From the NCBI RefSeq assembly GCF_032062175.1, contig NZ_DAMBQK010000007.1, positions 116,457 through 180,456 of the forward strand: a stretch of 64,000 bases of DNA. The letters are read 5' to 3'. The DNA is from Atlantibacter sp032062175. GTDB taxonomy: Bacteria > Pseudomonadota > Gammaproteobacteria > Enterobacterales > Enterobacteriaceae. This document shows, piece after piece, positions 24,884-33,056 of the stretch (its first letter is position 1; each line of letters starts with the position of its first letter). The notes under the pieces are model-generated. The model did not search any database and was not told where the DNA came from. It saw nothing but the letters and a program-made list of their open reading frames with translations. Both the position numbers and the translations under genes were made by a program.

Positions 24884-25954
24884 GTGCGTCATCACTACGA
24901 TCGGGATACACTCTCCGCGCTGGACGCTATTACCGAAGCGCAACGCATCGCCTTTGCGCCGATGTTATTTCAAACGGCGGTGATATTACGCGACAGCGGC
25001 ATCCTCGGTTTTCTGGATAAACAGGGAAAAGCGGGAGCCACATTAGAAAATATCGAAGAAAATTGTACTCTCGATAAATATGCGGTTAGCGTACTGCTGG
25101 ATATGGGGTTAAGCGGCCGTATTATCACCCAACAAAATGAGCATTATCTCATCGCTAAGGTCGGACATTTCTTACTTCACGACCCGATGACCCGCGTGAA
25201 TATGGATTTCACCCGTGATGTTTGTTATCAAGGGCTGTTTTTTCTCCAGGATGCGCTGCGCAGCGGTAAACCGGAAGGGCTAAAAGTTTTTGGCGACTGG
25301 CCGACAATCTATCCAGCCCTGTCGCAATTACCTGAACCGGCGCGCAGCAGTTGGTTCGCCTTCGATCACTATTATTCTGACGCGGCTTTTAACGCGGCAC
25401 TGCCGCATGTCTTTGAGCTGGCACCGAAAAAACTGTACGACGTGGGCGGAAATACCGGCAAGTGGGCGATTCGCTGCTGCCGTTATAACCCGGCGGTGAA
25501 TGTCACTATTCTGGATTTGCCGCAGCAAATCGCGCTGGCGCAGGAAAATATCGCGGCCAATGGCCTGAGCGATCGCATTGATTTTCATCCGGTGGATATG
25601 CTCAGCGACGCGCCATTACCTGACGAGGCCGACGTCTGGTGGATGAGCCAGTTCCTCGACTGCTTCTCCGCCGAACAGATCGTTGCCCTGCTGGGGAACA
25701 TCGCCAAAGTCATGAAACCCGGTGCCCGCGTGTGCATCATGGAGCTTTTCTGGGATGCGCAAAAATTTGAAGCCGCCGCATTCAGCCTGAACGCATCATC
25801 GCTCTATTTCACCACGATGGCGAATGGCAACAGTCGTTTTTATAGCGTCGCCACCTTTATCAAACTGGTGGGGCAGGCAGGGTTTGAGATTGAACAACGG
25901 CTCGACGATCTGGGCGTTGGGCATACGCTGTTGGTGTGCCGCAAAAAAGCGTAA
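24884..25954 (+). CDS. apeB: ApeB, SAM-dependent methyltransferase
   Basis: A 356-residue methyltransferase with an N-terminal dimerisation region and a C-terminal Rossmann domain; the SAM motif is DVGGNTGKWAIRC and the acidic ribose contact ILDLPQQ. In APE clusters the methyltransferase is thought to place the methyl group on the aryl head. The start is GTG at 24884 with AAGGA seven bases upstream. Confidence 0.87.
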   Translation: MRHHYDRDTLSALDAITEAQRIAFAPMLFQTAVILRDSGILGFLDKQGKAGATLENIEENCTLDKYAVSVLLDMGLSGRIITQQNEHYLIAKVGHFLLHDPMTRVNMDFTRDVCYQGLFFLQDALRSGKPEGLKVFGDWPTIYPALSQLPEPARSSWFAFDHYYSDAAFNAALPHVFELAPKKLYDVGGNTGKWAIRCCRYNPAVNVTILDLPQQIALAQENIAANGLSDRIDFHPVDMLSDAPLPDEADVWWMSQFLDCFSAEQIVALLGNIAKVMKPGARVCIMELFWDAQKFEAAAFSLNASSLYFTTMANGNSRFYSVATFIKLVGQAGFEIEQRLDDLGVGHTLLVCRKKA

Positions 25955-26004
25955 CGGGCGGCGTAGCTGCTTAATCAGAAACAAAAAGCGCGGAAAGCGT
26001 GTAG

Positions 26005-26727
26005 ATGAAATTTTCACTTAACATCATTGACTGGCAAGCCAGAGCACCGGGGCTCAGCGATGCCGCAGACTGGCGCGCATGGGCGCAACAGGATCGGGAA
26101 ATCGATCCGGCGTCCCCGTATGCCAAACCCAGCGAATTGCCGATGATGACCAGCCGCCGTCTTAACTCAGGCAGCCGCCTGGCGGTGGACAGCGGCCTGG
26201 CGATGCTGCGTCGCCACGCGCCGGATGCGGTGCTGTTTACCAGCCGCCACGGCGAGCTGGAGCGTAATCTGCGCATTCTCGAGGCCATTGCCACCGCGCA
26301 ACCCCTCTCGCCCACCGATTTCGCCATGTCAGTGCATAACTCGTCGGTAGGCAACCTGACCATCACCGCGAAACAGCCGCTGCCGTCGTCGTCACTTTCC
26401 GCCGGCCAGGACACGTTCCAGCAAGGGCTGATTGAAGCGCTGACGCTATTCCAGGCGGGCTATCAACGGGTGCTGATGGTGGACTTCGACGGTCTGCTGC
26501 CCGCGTTTTATCACCCTCACCTGCCCGCTAACATGCCCACCTGGGCATGGTCGCTGGCGCTGGTGCTGGAAGCGGGCGCGGATTTACATTGCGAAACCCA
26601 CGCCCACACCCTGCACCGTGAAGCGCCGCTGCCGCAGGGATTACAGTTCCTGCGCGGCTGGCTGAAAGACGACGCGGCGTTCAGCGTGGACGGCGAGCGC
26701 ACCGACTGGCGGTGGAGCAAATCATGA
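26005..26727 (+). CDS. apeC: ApeC, ketosynthase-like chain length factor
   Basis: A 240-residue protein resembling the N-terminal half of beta-ketoacyl synthases. The position of the catalytic Cys reads SSSLSAGQDTF, so Ser replaces the nucleophile, as expected for a chain length factor. In the APE pathway ApeC pairs with the ketosynthase ApeO to set polyene length. It ends with an ATGA overlap into apeD. Confidence 0.87.
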   Translation: MKFSLNIIDWQARAPGLSDAADWRAWAQQDREIDPASPYAKPSELPMMTSRRLNSGSRLAVDSGLAMLRRHAPDAVLFTSRHGELERNLRILEAIATAQPLSPTDFAMSVHNSSVGNLTITAKQPLPSSSLSAGQDTFQQGLIEALTLFQAGYQRVLMVDFDGLLPAFYHPHLPANMPTWAWSLALVLEAGADLHCETHAHTLHREAPLPQGLQFLRGWLKDDAAFSVDGERTDWRWSKS

Positions 26728-27542
26728 ATCGCATCCTGGCGCAGGTGAACTGGCTGTGGCGTCTGGTGATGACCGGCGTTTGCTTCGCGCTGTTCGGCCT
26801 CGGCGGGCTGCTGCTCTCCGTGGTGTGGTTCAACCTGTTGCTGCTGGTGCAGCGTAACCCGGAAAAGCGCCGCCGTCTGGCGCGCCGCAGCATCGCGGCC
26901 AGCTTCCGGTTTTTCCTGCGCGCGGCGCGGGCGGTGGGCGTGCTGGACTACCGCATCGAAGGCAAATCCGTGCTGGATAACGAGCGCGGCTGCCTGGTGG
27001 TGGCTAATCACCCGACGCTGATTGATTACGTGCTGATCGCCTCGGTGATGCCGGAAACCGACTGTCTGGTGAAGAACGCCCTGCTGAAAAACCCGTTTCT
27101 CGGCGGCGTGGTGCGCGCGGCGGATTATCTGATTAACGACCAGGCGGATGCGCTGCTGCCCGCCTGCCGCGAACGGCTTGGCCGCGGCGAAACCGTGCTG
27201 ATTTTCCCGGAAGGCACCCGTACCGTGCCCGGCCAGCCGCTGACGCTCCAGCGCGGCGCGGCCAATATCGCGGTGCGTTGCCACAGCGACTTACGGGTGG
27301 TGCACATCCTTTGCAGCGAAAACCTGCTGGACAAGCACAGCCGCTGGTATGACGTTCCGCCCCGCAAACCGCTGTTCGAGGTGGTGGTGCGCGAGCGTAT
27401 TCATACCCAACACTTTTACGATCCGATGTTGGATCAGGAGCCCGCGCTGGCGGCTCGCAAACTTAATCGACACCTTTTGCACCAATTAACACCAGGCCTG
27501 ACGCCTGGCCCAGGAAACAACGATGCAAGCGCTCTACTCTGA
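26724..27542 (+). CDS. apeD: ApeD, lysophospholipid acyltransferase-like membrane protein
   Basis: A 272-residue PlsC-type acyltransferase with an N-terminal membrane segment (GLGGLLLSVVWFNLLLLV-like). It has the HxxxxD motif in NHPTLID and the second motif FPEGTRTVPG. It probably attaches the polyene chain to a lipid anchor. ATG at 26724 with GGTGGAG eight bases before it is preferred over GTG at 26712. It overlaps both neighbours. Confidence 0.87.
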   Translation: MNRILAQVNWLWRLVMTGVCFALFGLGGLLLSVVWFNLLLLVQRNPEKRRRLARRSIAASFRFFLRAARAVGVLDYRIEGKSVLDNERGCLVVANHPTLIDYVLIASVMPETDCLVKNALLKNPFLGGVVRAADYLINDQADALLPACRERLGRGETVLIFPEGTRTVPGQPLTLQRGAANIAVRCHSDLRVVHILCSENLLDKHSRWYDVPPRKPLFEVVVRERIHTQHFYDPMLDQEPALAARKLNRHLLHQLTPGLTPGPGNNDASALL

Positions 27543-27780
27543 AATCAAAAATCTGATTATCACCACCCTGAACCTCGACGAACTGTCCGCCGACGATATC
27601 GACGCCGACGCGCCGCTGTTTGGCGACGGTCTGGGTCTCGATTCCATCGACGCGCTGGAATTAGGGCTGGCCGTGAAAACCCAGTATGGCGTGGTGCTTT
27701 CCGCCGAAAGCGAAGAGATGCGCCAGCATTTCTATTCCGTCGCCACGCTGGCTGCTTTCATTGATTCTCAACGCGCCTGA
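27523..27780 (+). CDS. apeE: ApeE, acyl carrier protein
   Basis: An 85-residue ACP with the phosphopantetheine site GLDSIDALELG. One of two carrier proteins of the APE pathway on which the chain is built. Ser is modified by a phosphopantetheinyl transferase, most likely the linked AcpT. It overlaps the end of apeD by 20 bases. Confidence 0.93.
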   Translation: MQALYSEIKNLIITTLNLDELSADDIDADAPLFGDGLGLDSIDALELGLAVKTQYGVVLSAESEEMRQHFYSVATLAAFIDSQRA

Positions 27781-27793
27781 AGACGAGCACGAT

Positions 27794-28045
27794 ATGGTTG
27801 ATAAACACGCGATTTACCAGGAAGTGTCTACACTTCTGACCCAGCTTTTCGAAATCCCCGCCGAGGATATCTCCCCTGAGGCGCGCCTGTACGAAGATCT
27901 GGAACTCGACAGCATCGACGCCGTGGACATGGTGGTGCATCTGCAAAAGAAAACCGGCAAGAAAATCAAACCGGAAACGTTCAAAACAGTGCGTACCGTT
28001 CAGGACGTGGTGGACGCGGTTGAGCGTCTACTGAACGACGAGTAA
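27794..28045 (+). CDS. apeF: ApeF, acyl carrier protein
   Basis: An 83-residue ACP beginning MVDKHAIYQEV with the attachment site LELDSIDAVDMV. It follows ApeE by 13 bases. The frame opens further upstream inside apeE, but the ATG at 27794 fits ACP length and has GAGCACG-type purines before it. Confidence 0.93.
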   Translation: MVDKHAIYQEVSTLLTQLFEIPAEDISPEARLYEDLELDSIDAVDMVVHLQKKTGKKIKPETFKTVRTVQDVVDAVERLLNDE

Positions 28046-28048
28046 CCG

Positions 28049-28639
28049 ATGCTGCACGCTGCCCTCACGGTCGCGCGGCGTCTGACGCAGCCGGCCATCG
28101 CCCTGGTGATGGTCGCCTGGCCGTTCATTATCTGGTTCGGCATCACGCATCACGCCCTCGCCTGGCTGCTGCCGGTGATGGTGCTGCTGCTGTTGATCCG
28201 CCTGCGCCAGGCGCGGTTGCGCGGCGGCCCGCTGCGGCTGATCGCCAAAGGCGTCGCCCTGACCGGCGTCGTGCTGTGCGTGGCGAGCCTGGTACTGCGC
28301 AGCCATCACCTGCTGCTGTGGTATCCGGTGGTGGTGAATACGCTGCTGCTGGGCATGTTTGGCGCGTCGCTGTGGAGCAACATGCCGCTGGTGGAGCGTA
28401 TCGCCCGCCTCAGAGAACCGGACCTGCCGCCTGCGGGTGTGCGCTACACCCGGCGCGTCACCCAGGTCTGGTGCGGCTTTTTTATTATTAATGGCGGTGT
28501 TGCGGCCTTTACCTGCTGGTACGGCGACACCGATCTCTGGACGTTGTGGAACGGCATGATCGCCTATCTGCTGATGGGCGCTTTAATGGCGGGGGAATGG
28601 CTGGTGCGCCAACGCGTGATCCAGCGGGACGTATCATGA
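28049..28639 (+). CDS. apeG: ApeG, COG4648-type membrane protein
   Basis: A 196-residue integral membrane protein with about five helices (for example LAWLLPVMVLLLLI, LLLGMFGASLW, VWCGFFIINGGVAAFTCW). Homologues sit next to the ACP and ligase genes in APE clusters. Biochemical role unknown. Its TGA overlaps the apeH ATG. Confidence 0.85.
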   Translation: MLHAALTVARRLTQPAIALVMVAWPFIIWFGITHHALAWLLPVMVLLLLIRLRQARLRGGPLRLIAKGVALTGVVLCVASLVLRSHHLLLWYPVVVNTLLLGMFGASLWSNMPLVERIARLREPDLPPAGVRYTRRVTQVWCGFFIINGGVAAFTCWYGDTDLWTLWNGMIAYLLMGALMAGEWLVRQRVIQRDVS

Positions 28640-29994
28640 TAAGCACCTTACCTCTGGGGCAGTGGCTGAGCACGCAGCGCCCCGACGACACGCCCGTCGC
28701 CTGGCTGGGCGACCACACCTGGACGCTGGGCCAGATGCGCCACGACGTGGCAACGCTCACCCACCATCTACGGGCGCAGCCCGGCGCACGCTGGGCGCTG
28801 TGCTTTGAAGACAGCTATCTGTTTATCGTGGCGCTGCTCGGCGCGCTGCACGCGGGCAAAACGCCGGTGATCCCCGGCCACAGCCGCCTGTCGCTGCTGG
28901 ACGAACAGCGGGAATTATTCCACGGGGTATTGAGCGACCGCACCCTCGGCTGGAACGGCCCGATGGTGGTCGTGGCCTCGGCAAAACGCGCGTCCGGGGC
29001 GATCGACCTGCCGGCGATCGATCCCGACAGTTTCGTGGAGATCTTCACGTCAGGATCGACCGGCACGCCGCGCCGGGTAATCAAACCCATCGCGTCACTT
29101 GACCGCGAAGCCGCGCTGCTGGCGGAACGCTTCGCTGAACGGCTGGCGGGCTGCCGGATTGTCGCCTCGGTGGTGCCACAGCATCTTTACGGCCTGACGT
29201 TCCGCATCTTCCTGCCGATGTCCCTCGGTTTACCGCTGCACGCCGCCATGACTTATTACGCGGAGCAACTGTCGGCGCTGCCCGCGACGCACCGCTATGG
29301 CTTTATCAGCAGCCCGGCATTTTTAAAGCGCCTCGACCACACCCTGACGCCGCCGCCGATTGCCCTGATTGTCTCCGCAGGCGGTATGCTGCCCTGGGGC
29401 GATGTGGTGCAAACGCGGGCCTGGGCCGACGTGACCCCGGATGAAATTTACGGCAGCACCGAAACCGGCATTCTGGCCTGGCGCTACCGCGCCGAAGATG
29501 ACACGCCCTGGCTGCCTTTTGCCGGGATGCGCTTTGAGCTGGAAAACGACGCCTGGCGGGCGTTCTCCCCGCTGATCCCCGATCCCGCCGGGCTGCTGCT
29601 TGACGATAATCTGGCCTTTGAAGACAACGGCCTGTTTCGCCTGCATGGTCGGCGGGGCCGGGTGGTGAAAATCGAAGAAAAACGCATTTCGCTGTGCGAA
29701 GTGGAACAACGGCTGCTGGCGCTGGACGGCATCGTTGAGGCCGCCGCTCTGCCCATCACTCGCAACGGTCGCCAGGGCATCGGCGTGCTGGTGGTGGTAG
29801 ATGATACCACCCGCGCCCATCTTAACGCTGCCGCAGGCAAACAGCTTGAGCTGGCCTGGCGTAAAGCGCTGATCCCCTGGCTGGAGCCGGTGGCGATCCC
29901 GCGCTACTGGCGGGTGATCGACACAATCCCGGTGAACAGCATGAATAAACGCGTCTATGCGCAACTGCAGGAGTTTTTCCATGACCCCGCATGA
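28636..29994 (+). CDS. apeH: ApeH, aryl-ACP ligase (AMP-binding)
   Basis: A 452-residue adenylating enzyme, shorter than most acyl-CoA synthetases. Core motifs are FTSGSTGTPRRV (phosphate loop) and YGSTETGILAW, with a C-terminal segment GRRGRVVKIEEKRISL. In the APE pathway ApeH activates 4-hydroxybenzoate and loads it on an ACP to start the chain. The start ATG at 28636 overlaps apeG. Confidence 0.88.
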   Translation: MISTLPLGQWLSTQRPDDTPVAWLGDHTWTLGQMRHDVATLTHHLRAQPGARWALCFEDSYLFIVALLGALHAGKTPVIPGHSRLSLLDEQRELFHGVLSDRTLGWNGPMVVVASAKRASGAIDLPAIDPDSFVEIFTSGSTGTPRRVIKPIASLDREAALLAERFAERLAGCRIVASVVPQHLYGLTFRIFLPMSLGLPLHAAMTYYAEQLSALPATHRYGFISSPAFLKRLDHTLTPPPIALIVSAGGMLPWGDVVQTRAWADVTPDEIYGSTETGILAWRYRAEDDTPWLPFAGMRFELENDAWRAFSPLIPDPAGLLLDDNLAFEDNGLFRLHGRRGRVVKIEEKRISLCEVEQRLLALDGIVEAAALPITRNGRQGIGVLVVVDDTTRAHLNAAAGKQLELAWRKALIPWLEPVAIPRYWRVIDTIPVNSMNKRVYAQLQEFFHDPA

Positions 29995-30334
29995 AATTGC
30001 CCGCACGCGGCTTTCTCCCCATCGCTGGGAGCTTCACTTGCGCCTCGACCCGGCGCTGTTCTGGTTTAAAGGCCACTTCGCCGTGCAGCCGCTGCTGCCG
30101 GGCGTGGCGCAGCTCGACTGGGTGATGCATTACGCCCGGGAACTGCTGGCCCCGGAGGCCCGGTTCCACAAGATCGTCAATGTGAAATTTCAGGCCCCAC
30201 TGCTGCCGGAAAATGAGCTGTGCTTAACCCTCGACTGGCAGCCGGAGCGCCACACGCTCTCTTTTAGCTATCAGCGTTTGTGCGGTGAGCAACGTCTGCC
30301 TGCCAGCAGCGGGAAAATCCGCTTATGCCCGTAA
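29981..30334 (+). CDS. apeI: ApeI, hotdog-fold 3-hydroxyacyl-ACP dehydratase
   Basis: A 117-residue hotdog-fold protein of FabA/FabZ type. The FWFKGHFAVQPLLPGVAQLD segment holds the catalytic-type His and the LPGV turn. It works with ApeP in the dehydration step that makes the conjugated double bonds. MTPHEIARTRL at 29981 is used as start. It overlaps apeH and apeJ. Confidence 0.88.
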   Translation: MTPHEIARTRLSPHRWELHLRLDPALFWFKGHFAVQPLLPGVAQLDWVMHYARELLAPEARFHKIVNVKFQAPLLPENELCLTLDWQPERHTLSFSYQRLCGEQRLPASSGKIRLCP

Positions 30335-32031
30335 GCAACGCGTTCTCGCCCTGTGTGGTGATCCCCTGCTACAACCACGGCGCAATGATGCCGCAGGTGC
30401 TGGCACGCCTCGCGCCGTTCGGTTTGCCCTGCATCGTGGTGGACGATGGCAGCGATGCCGCCACCCAGCAGGCGCTGACGCAATTACAGGCCGATTTCCC
30501 GGCGCTGATGCTGGTGCGGCTGGCACAAAACGCCGGTAAAGGCGCGGCGGTGATCCGCGGGCTGGAAGTGGCCCACGATGCCGGATACAGCCATGCGGTT
30601 CAGGTGGACGCCGACGGGCAGCACGCCATCGAAGATATCCCGCAGTTTCTGGCTGAGGCCGAACGCCACCCCGAGGCGCTGATTTCCGGCCAACCAATTT
30701 ATGACGACTCTATCCCCCGCTCGCGCCTGTATGGCCGCTGGGTCACGCATGTGTGGGTGTGGATTGAAACCCTGTCCCTGAGCCTGAAAGACAGCATGTG
30801 CGGGTTTCGCGTCTACCCGGTCGCGCCGACGCTGGCGCTGGCGCAGCATATCGCCCTCGGCAGGCGCATGGATTTTGATACCGAAGTAATGGTGCGCCTC
30901 TACTGGCGCGGCCACCCGAGCTATTTCATCCCGACCCGCGTCACCTACCCGCAGGACGGGCTGTCGCATTTTGACGCCCTGCGCGACAACCTGCGCATCT
31001 CCTGGATGCACACCCGGCTGTTCTTCGGCATGCTGCCGCGCGCGCCGGGCCTGGTGATGCGCAAGCGCCGCCAGCACTGGGCGCGCACCGAAGAGGTGAA
31101 GGGCCTGCTGGGGATGCGCATCATGCTGACCGTCTGGCGCTTGCTGGGACGCGGCGCATTTGAGCTGCTGCTGCGCCCGGTCGTCGGCGTTTATTGGTTG
31201 CTGGCCCATGACGCGCGACGCGCCTCGCAGCAGTGGATCGACACGGTGACACAGCAGCGGGCCGCGCAGCAGATCCAGGACCACCCGCGCCTGAGCAGCT
31301 ACCGCCACTTTTTGCGCTTCGGCAGCGCGATGCTCGATAAAGTCGCCAGCTGGCGCGGCGAACTACAGCTCGGTAAGCAGGTCGTTTTTGCGCAGGGCGC
31401 AGAAGCGGCGCTGGATATTACCGGGCCGGACGGCAAGCTGATCCTCGCCTCGCATCTTGGCGATGTGGAAGCCTGCCGGGCGCTGGCCCAGCGTAGCGGC
31501 GCGCGCACCGTCAATGCGCTGGTGTTTACCGATAACGCCCGGCGCTTTAAGCAGATTATGGAAGAGATGGCCCCGCAGGCGGGCGTCAACCTGATCCCGG
31601 TCAGCCATATCGGGCCGGACACCGCGATGCTGCTAAAAGAGAAACTCGATGCCGGTGAATGGGTGGCGATTGTCGGCGACCGCATCGCGGTTAATCCGCA
31701 GCGCGGCGGCGACTGGCGGGTGATCTGGAGCCGCTTTATGGGCCGCCCCGCGCCGTTCCCACAAGGGCCGTTTATCCTGGCCTCGGCGCTGCGCTGCCCG
31801 GTGGTGTTGCTGTTCGCGCTGCGTGAACAGGGCCGTCTGGTGCTGCACTGCGAGCCGTTTGCCGACCCGCTGACGCTGCCGCGCGCGACCCGCCAGCAGG
31901 CGTTGCAGGAGACGGTGGATCGCTATGCGGCGCGCCTTGAGCATTACGCCCTGCGCTCGCCGCTCGACTGGTTTAATTTTTTCGATTTCTGGCAGTTGCC
32001 CGACGCGGCGCGCCATGAAGATAAGGAGTAA
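30325..32031 (+). CDS. apeJ: ApeJ, glycosyltransferase/acyltransferase fusion
   Basis: A 568-residue two-domain protein. Residues 1-240 form a GT2-type glycosyltransferase with PCYNHGAMMPQV, VVDDGSD and the DXD-like DADGQHAIED. Residues from about 330 form a LpxL/HtrB-type acyltransferase with SHLGDVEACRAL and VGDRIAVN. In APE clusters it probably helps link the polyene to its lipid or sugar anchor. The fusion is normal for this family. Confidence 0.87.
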   Translation: MPVSNAFSPCVVIPCYNHGAMMPQVLARLAPFGLPCIVVDDGSDAATQQALTQLQADFPALMLVRLAQNAGKGAAVIRGLEVAHDAGYSHAVQVDADGQHAIEDIPQFLAEAERHPEALISGQPIYDDSIPRSRLYGRWVTHVWVWIETLSLSLKDSMCGFRVYPVAPTLALAQHIALGRRMDFDTEVMVRLYWRGHPSYFIPTRVTYPQDGLSHFDALRDNLRISWMHTRLFFGMLPRAPGLVMRKRRQHWARTEEVKGLLGMRIMLTVWRLLGRGAFELLLRPVVGVYWLLAHDARRASQQWIDTVTQQRAAQQIQDHPRLSSYRHFLRFGSAMLDKVASWRGELQLGKQVVFAQGAEAALDITGPDGKLILASHLGDVEACRALAQRSGARTVNALVFTDNARRFKQIMEEMAPQAGVNLIPVSHIGPDTAMLLKEKLDAGEWVAIVGDRIAVNPQRGGDWRVIWSRFMGRPAPFPQGPFILASALRCPVVLLFALREQGRLVLHCEPFADPLTLPRATRQQALQETVDRYAARLEHYALRSPLDWFNFFDFWQLPDAARHEDKE

Positions 32032-32034
32032 CAG

Positions 32035-32457
32035 GTGCTGAACGATCCGCGTTTTACCGCCGAGGTTGAGCTGACCATCCCGTTTCACGATGTCGATATG
32101 ATGGGCGTGGCGTGGCACGGCAACTATTTCCGCTATTTCGAAGTGGCCCGCGAGGCGCTGCTGAATCAGTTTGATTACGGCTACCGCCAGATGAAAGCGT
32201 CCGGCTATCTGTGGCCGGTGGTCGATACCCGTGTGAAATACCGCGATGTGCTGACTTTTGAGCAGCGCATCCGGGTGCGGGCGCGCATCGAGGAGTTTGA
32301 GAACCGCCTGCGCATCGGCTATGAAATTTTCGACGCCGCCACCGGCAAACGCACCACCACCGGCTACACCATCCAGGTGGCGGTGGAAGAAGCCACCCGC
32401 GAACTTTGCTTTGTGAGCCCCGCTATTCTTTTCGAACGTATGGGAGTGACGCCATGA
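32035..32457 (+). CDS. apeK: ApeK, hotdog-fold thioesterase
   Basis: A 140-residue 4HBT-type thioesterase. The active-site region reads DVDMMGVAWHGNYFRYFEV. It could release misloaded chains from the ACPs. The start is GTG at 32035 with AGGAG upstream. The stop overlaps the apeL start as ATGA. Confidence 0.88.
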   Translation: MLNDPRFTAEVELTIPFHDVDMMGVAWHGNYFRYFEVAREALLNQFDYGYRQMKASGYLWPVVDTRVKYRDVLTFEQRIRVRARIEEFENRLRIGYEIFDAATGKRTTTGYTIQVAVEEATRELCFVSPAILFERMGVTP

Positions 32458-33056
32458 GAGCCCTGGCCCTTGTCCTGTTATTACTCAGCCCGCTGGTGCA
32501 CGCCGTCACGCTGGATACCCTGCAACAGCGTTTTACCGCCCAACCGGTGGTGCGCGCGCACTTTGTTCAAGAGCGGCAGATTAAAGATATGCCCCAGCCG
32601 CTGCGCTCCTCTGGCGAGATGATCATCGCCCGGGACAACGGCCTGCTGTGGCAGCAAACCGCGCCGTTCCCGATGACGCTGATGCTTAACGATAGCCAGA
32701 TGGTACAGGTGATCAACGGCCAGGCGCCGCAGGTGATCACCGCGCAAACCAACCCGCAGATGTTCCAGTTTAACCACCTGCTGCGCGCCCTGTTCCAGGC
32801 TGACCGCAAGGTGCTGGAGCAGAATTTCCGGCTCGATTTCCAGGACAAAGGCAATAACGCGTGGCAACTGGTGTTAACGCCGATCACCACGCCGCTGGAT
32901 AAAATCTTCGCCACCATCACGCTGAACGGCAGCGACTATCTGGACGCCATCCAGTTAGACGACAAACAGGGTGATAAAACCCACATTACCTTCAGCCAAC
33001 ACCGCCTGACGCCAGCGACCCTGACCGATGACGAACGCCAACGTTTTGCATTCTAA
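32454..33056 (+). CDS. apeL: ApeL, LolA-like outer-membrane lipid carrier
   Basis: A 200-residue periplasmic protein with signal peptide MRALALVLLLLSPLVHA and LolA-type segments (RFTAQPVVRAHFVQERQI, DNGLLWQQTAPFPMTLML). It probably shuttles the APE lipid through the periplasm. The frame extends upstream to 32406, but ATG at 32454 gives the signal peptide. Confidence 0.88.
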   Translation: MRALALVLLLLSPLVHAVTLDTLQQRFTAQPVVRAHFVQERQIKDMPQPLRSSGEMIIARDNGLLWQQTAPFPMTLMLNDSQMVQVINGQAPQVITAQTNPQMFQFNHLLRALFQADRKVLEQNFRLDFQDKGNNAWQLVLTPITTPLDKIFATITLNGSDYLDAIQLDDKQGDKTHITFSQHRLTPATLTDDERQRFAF

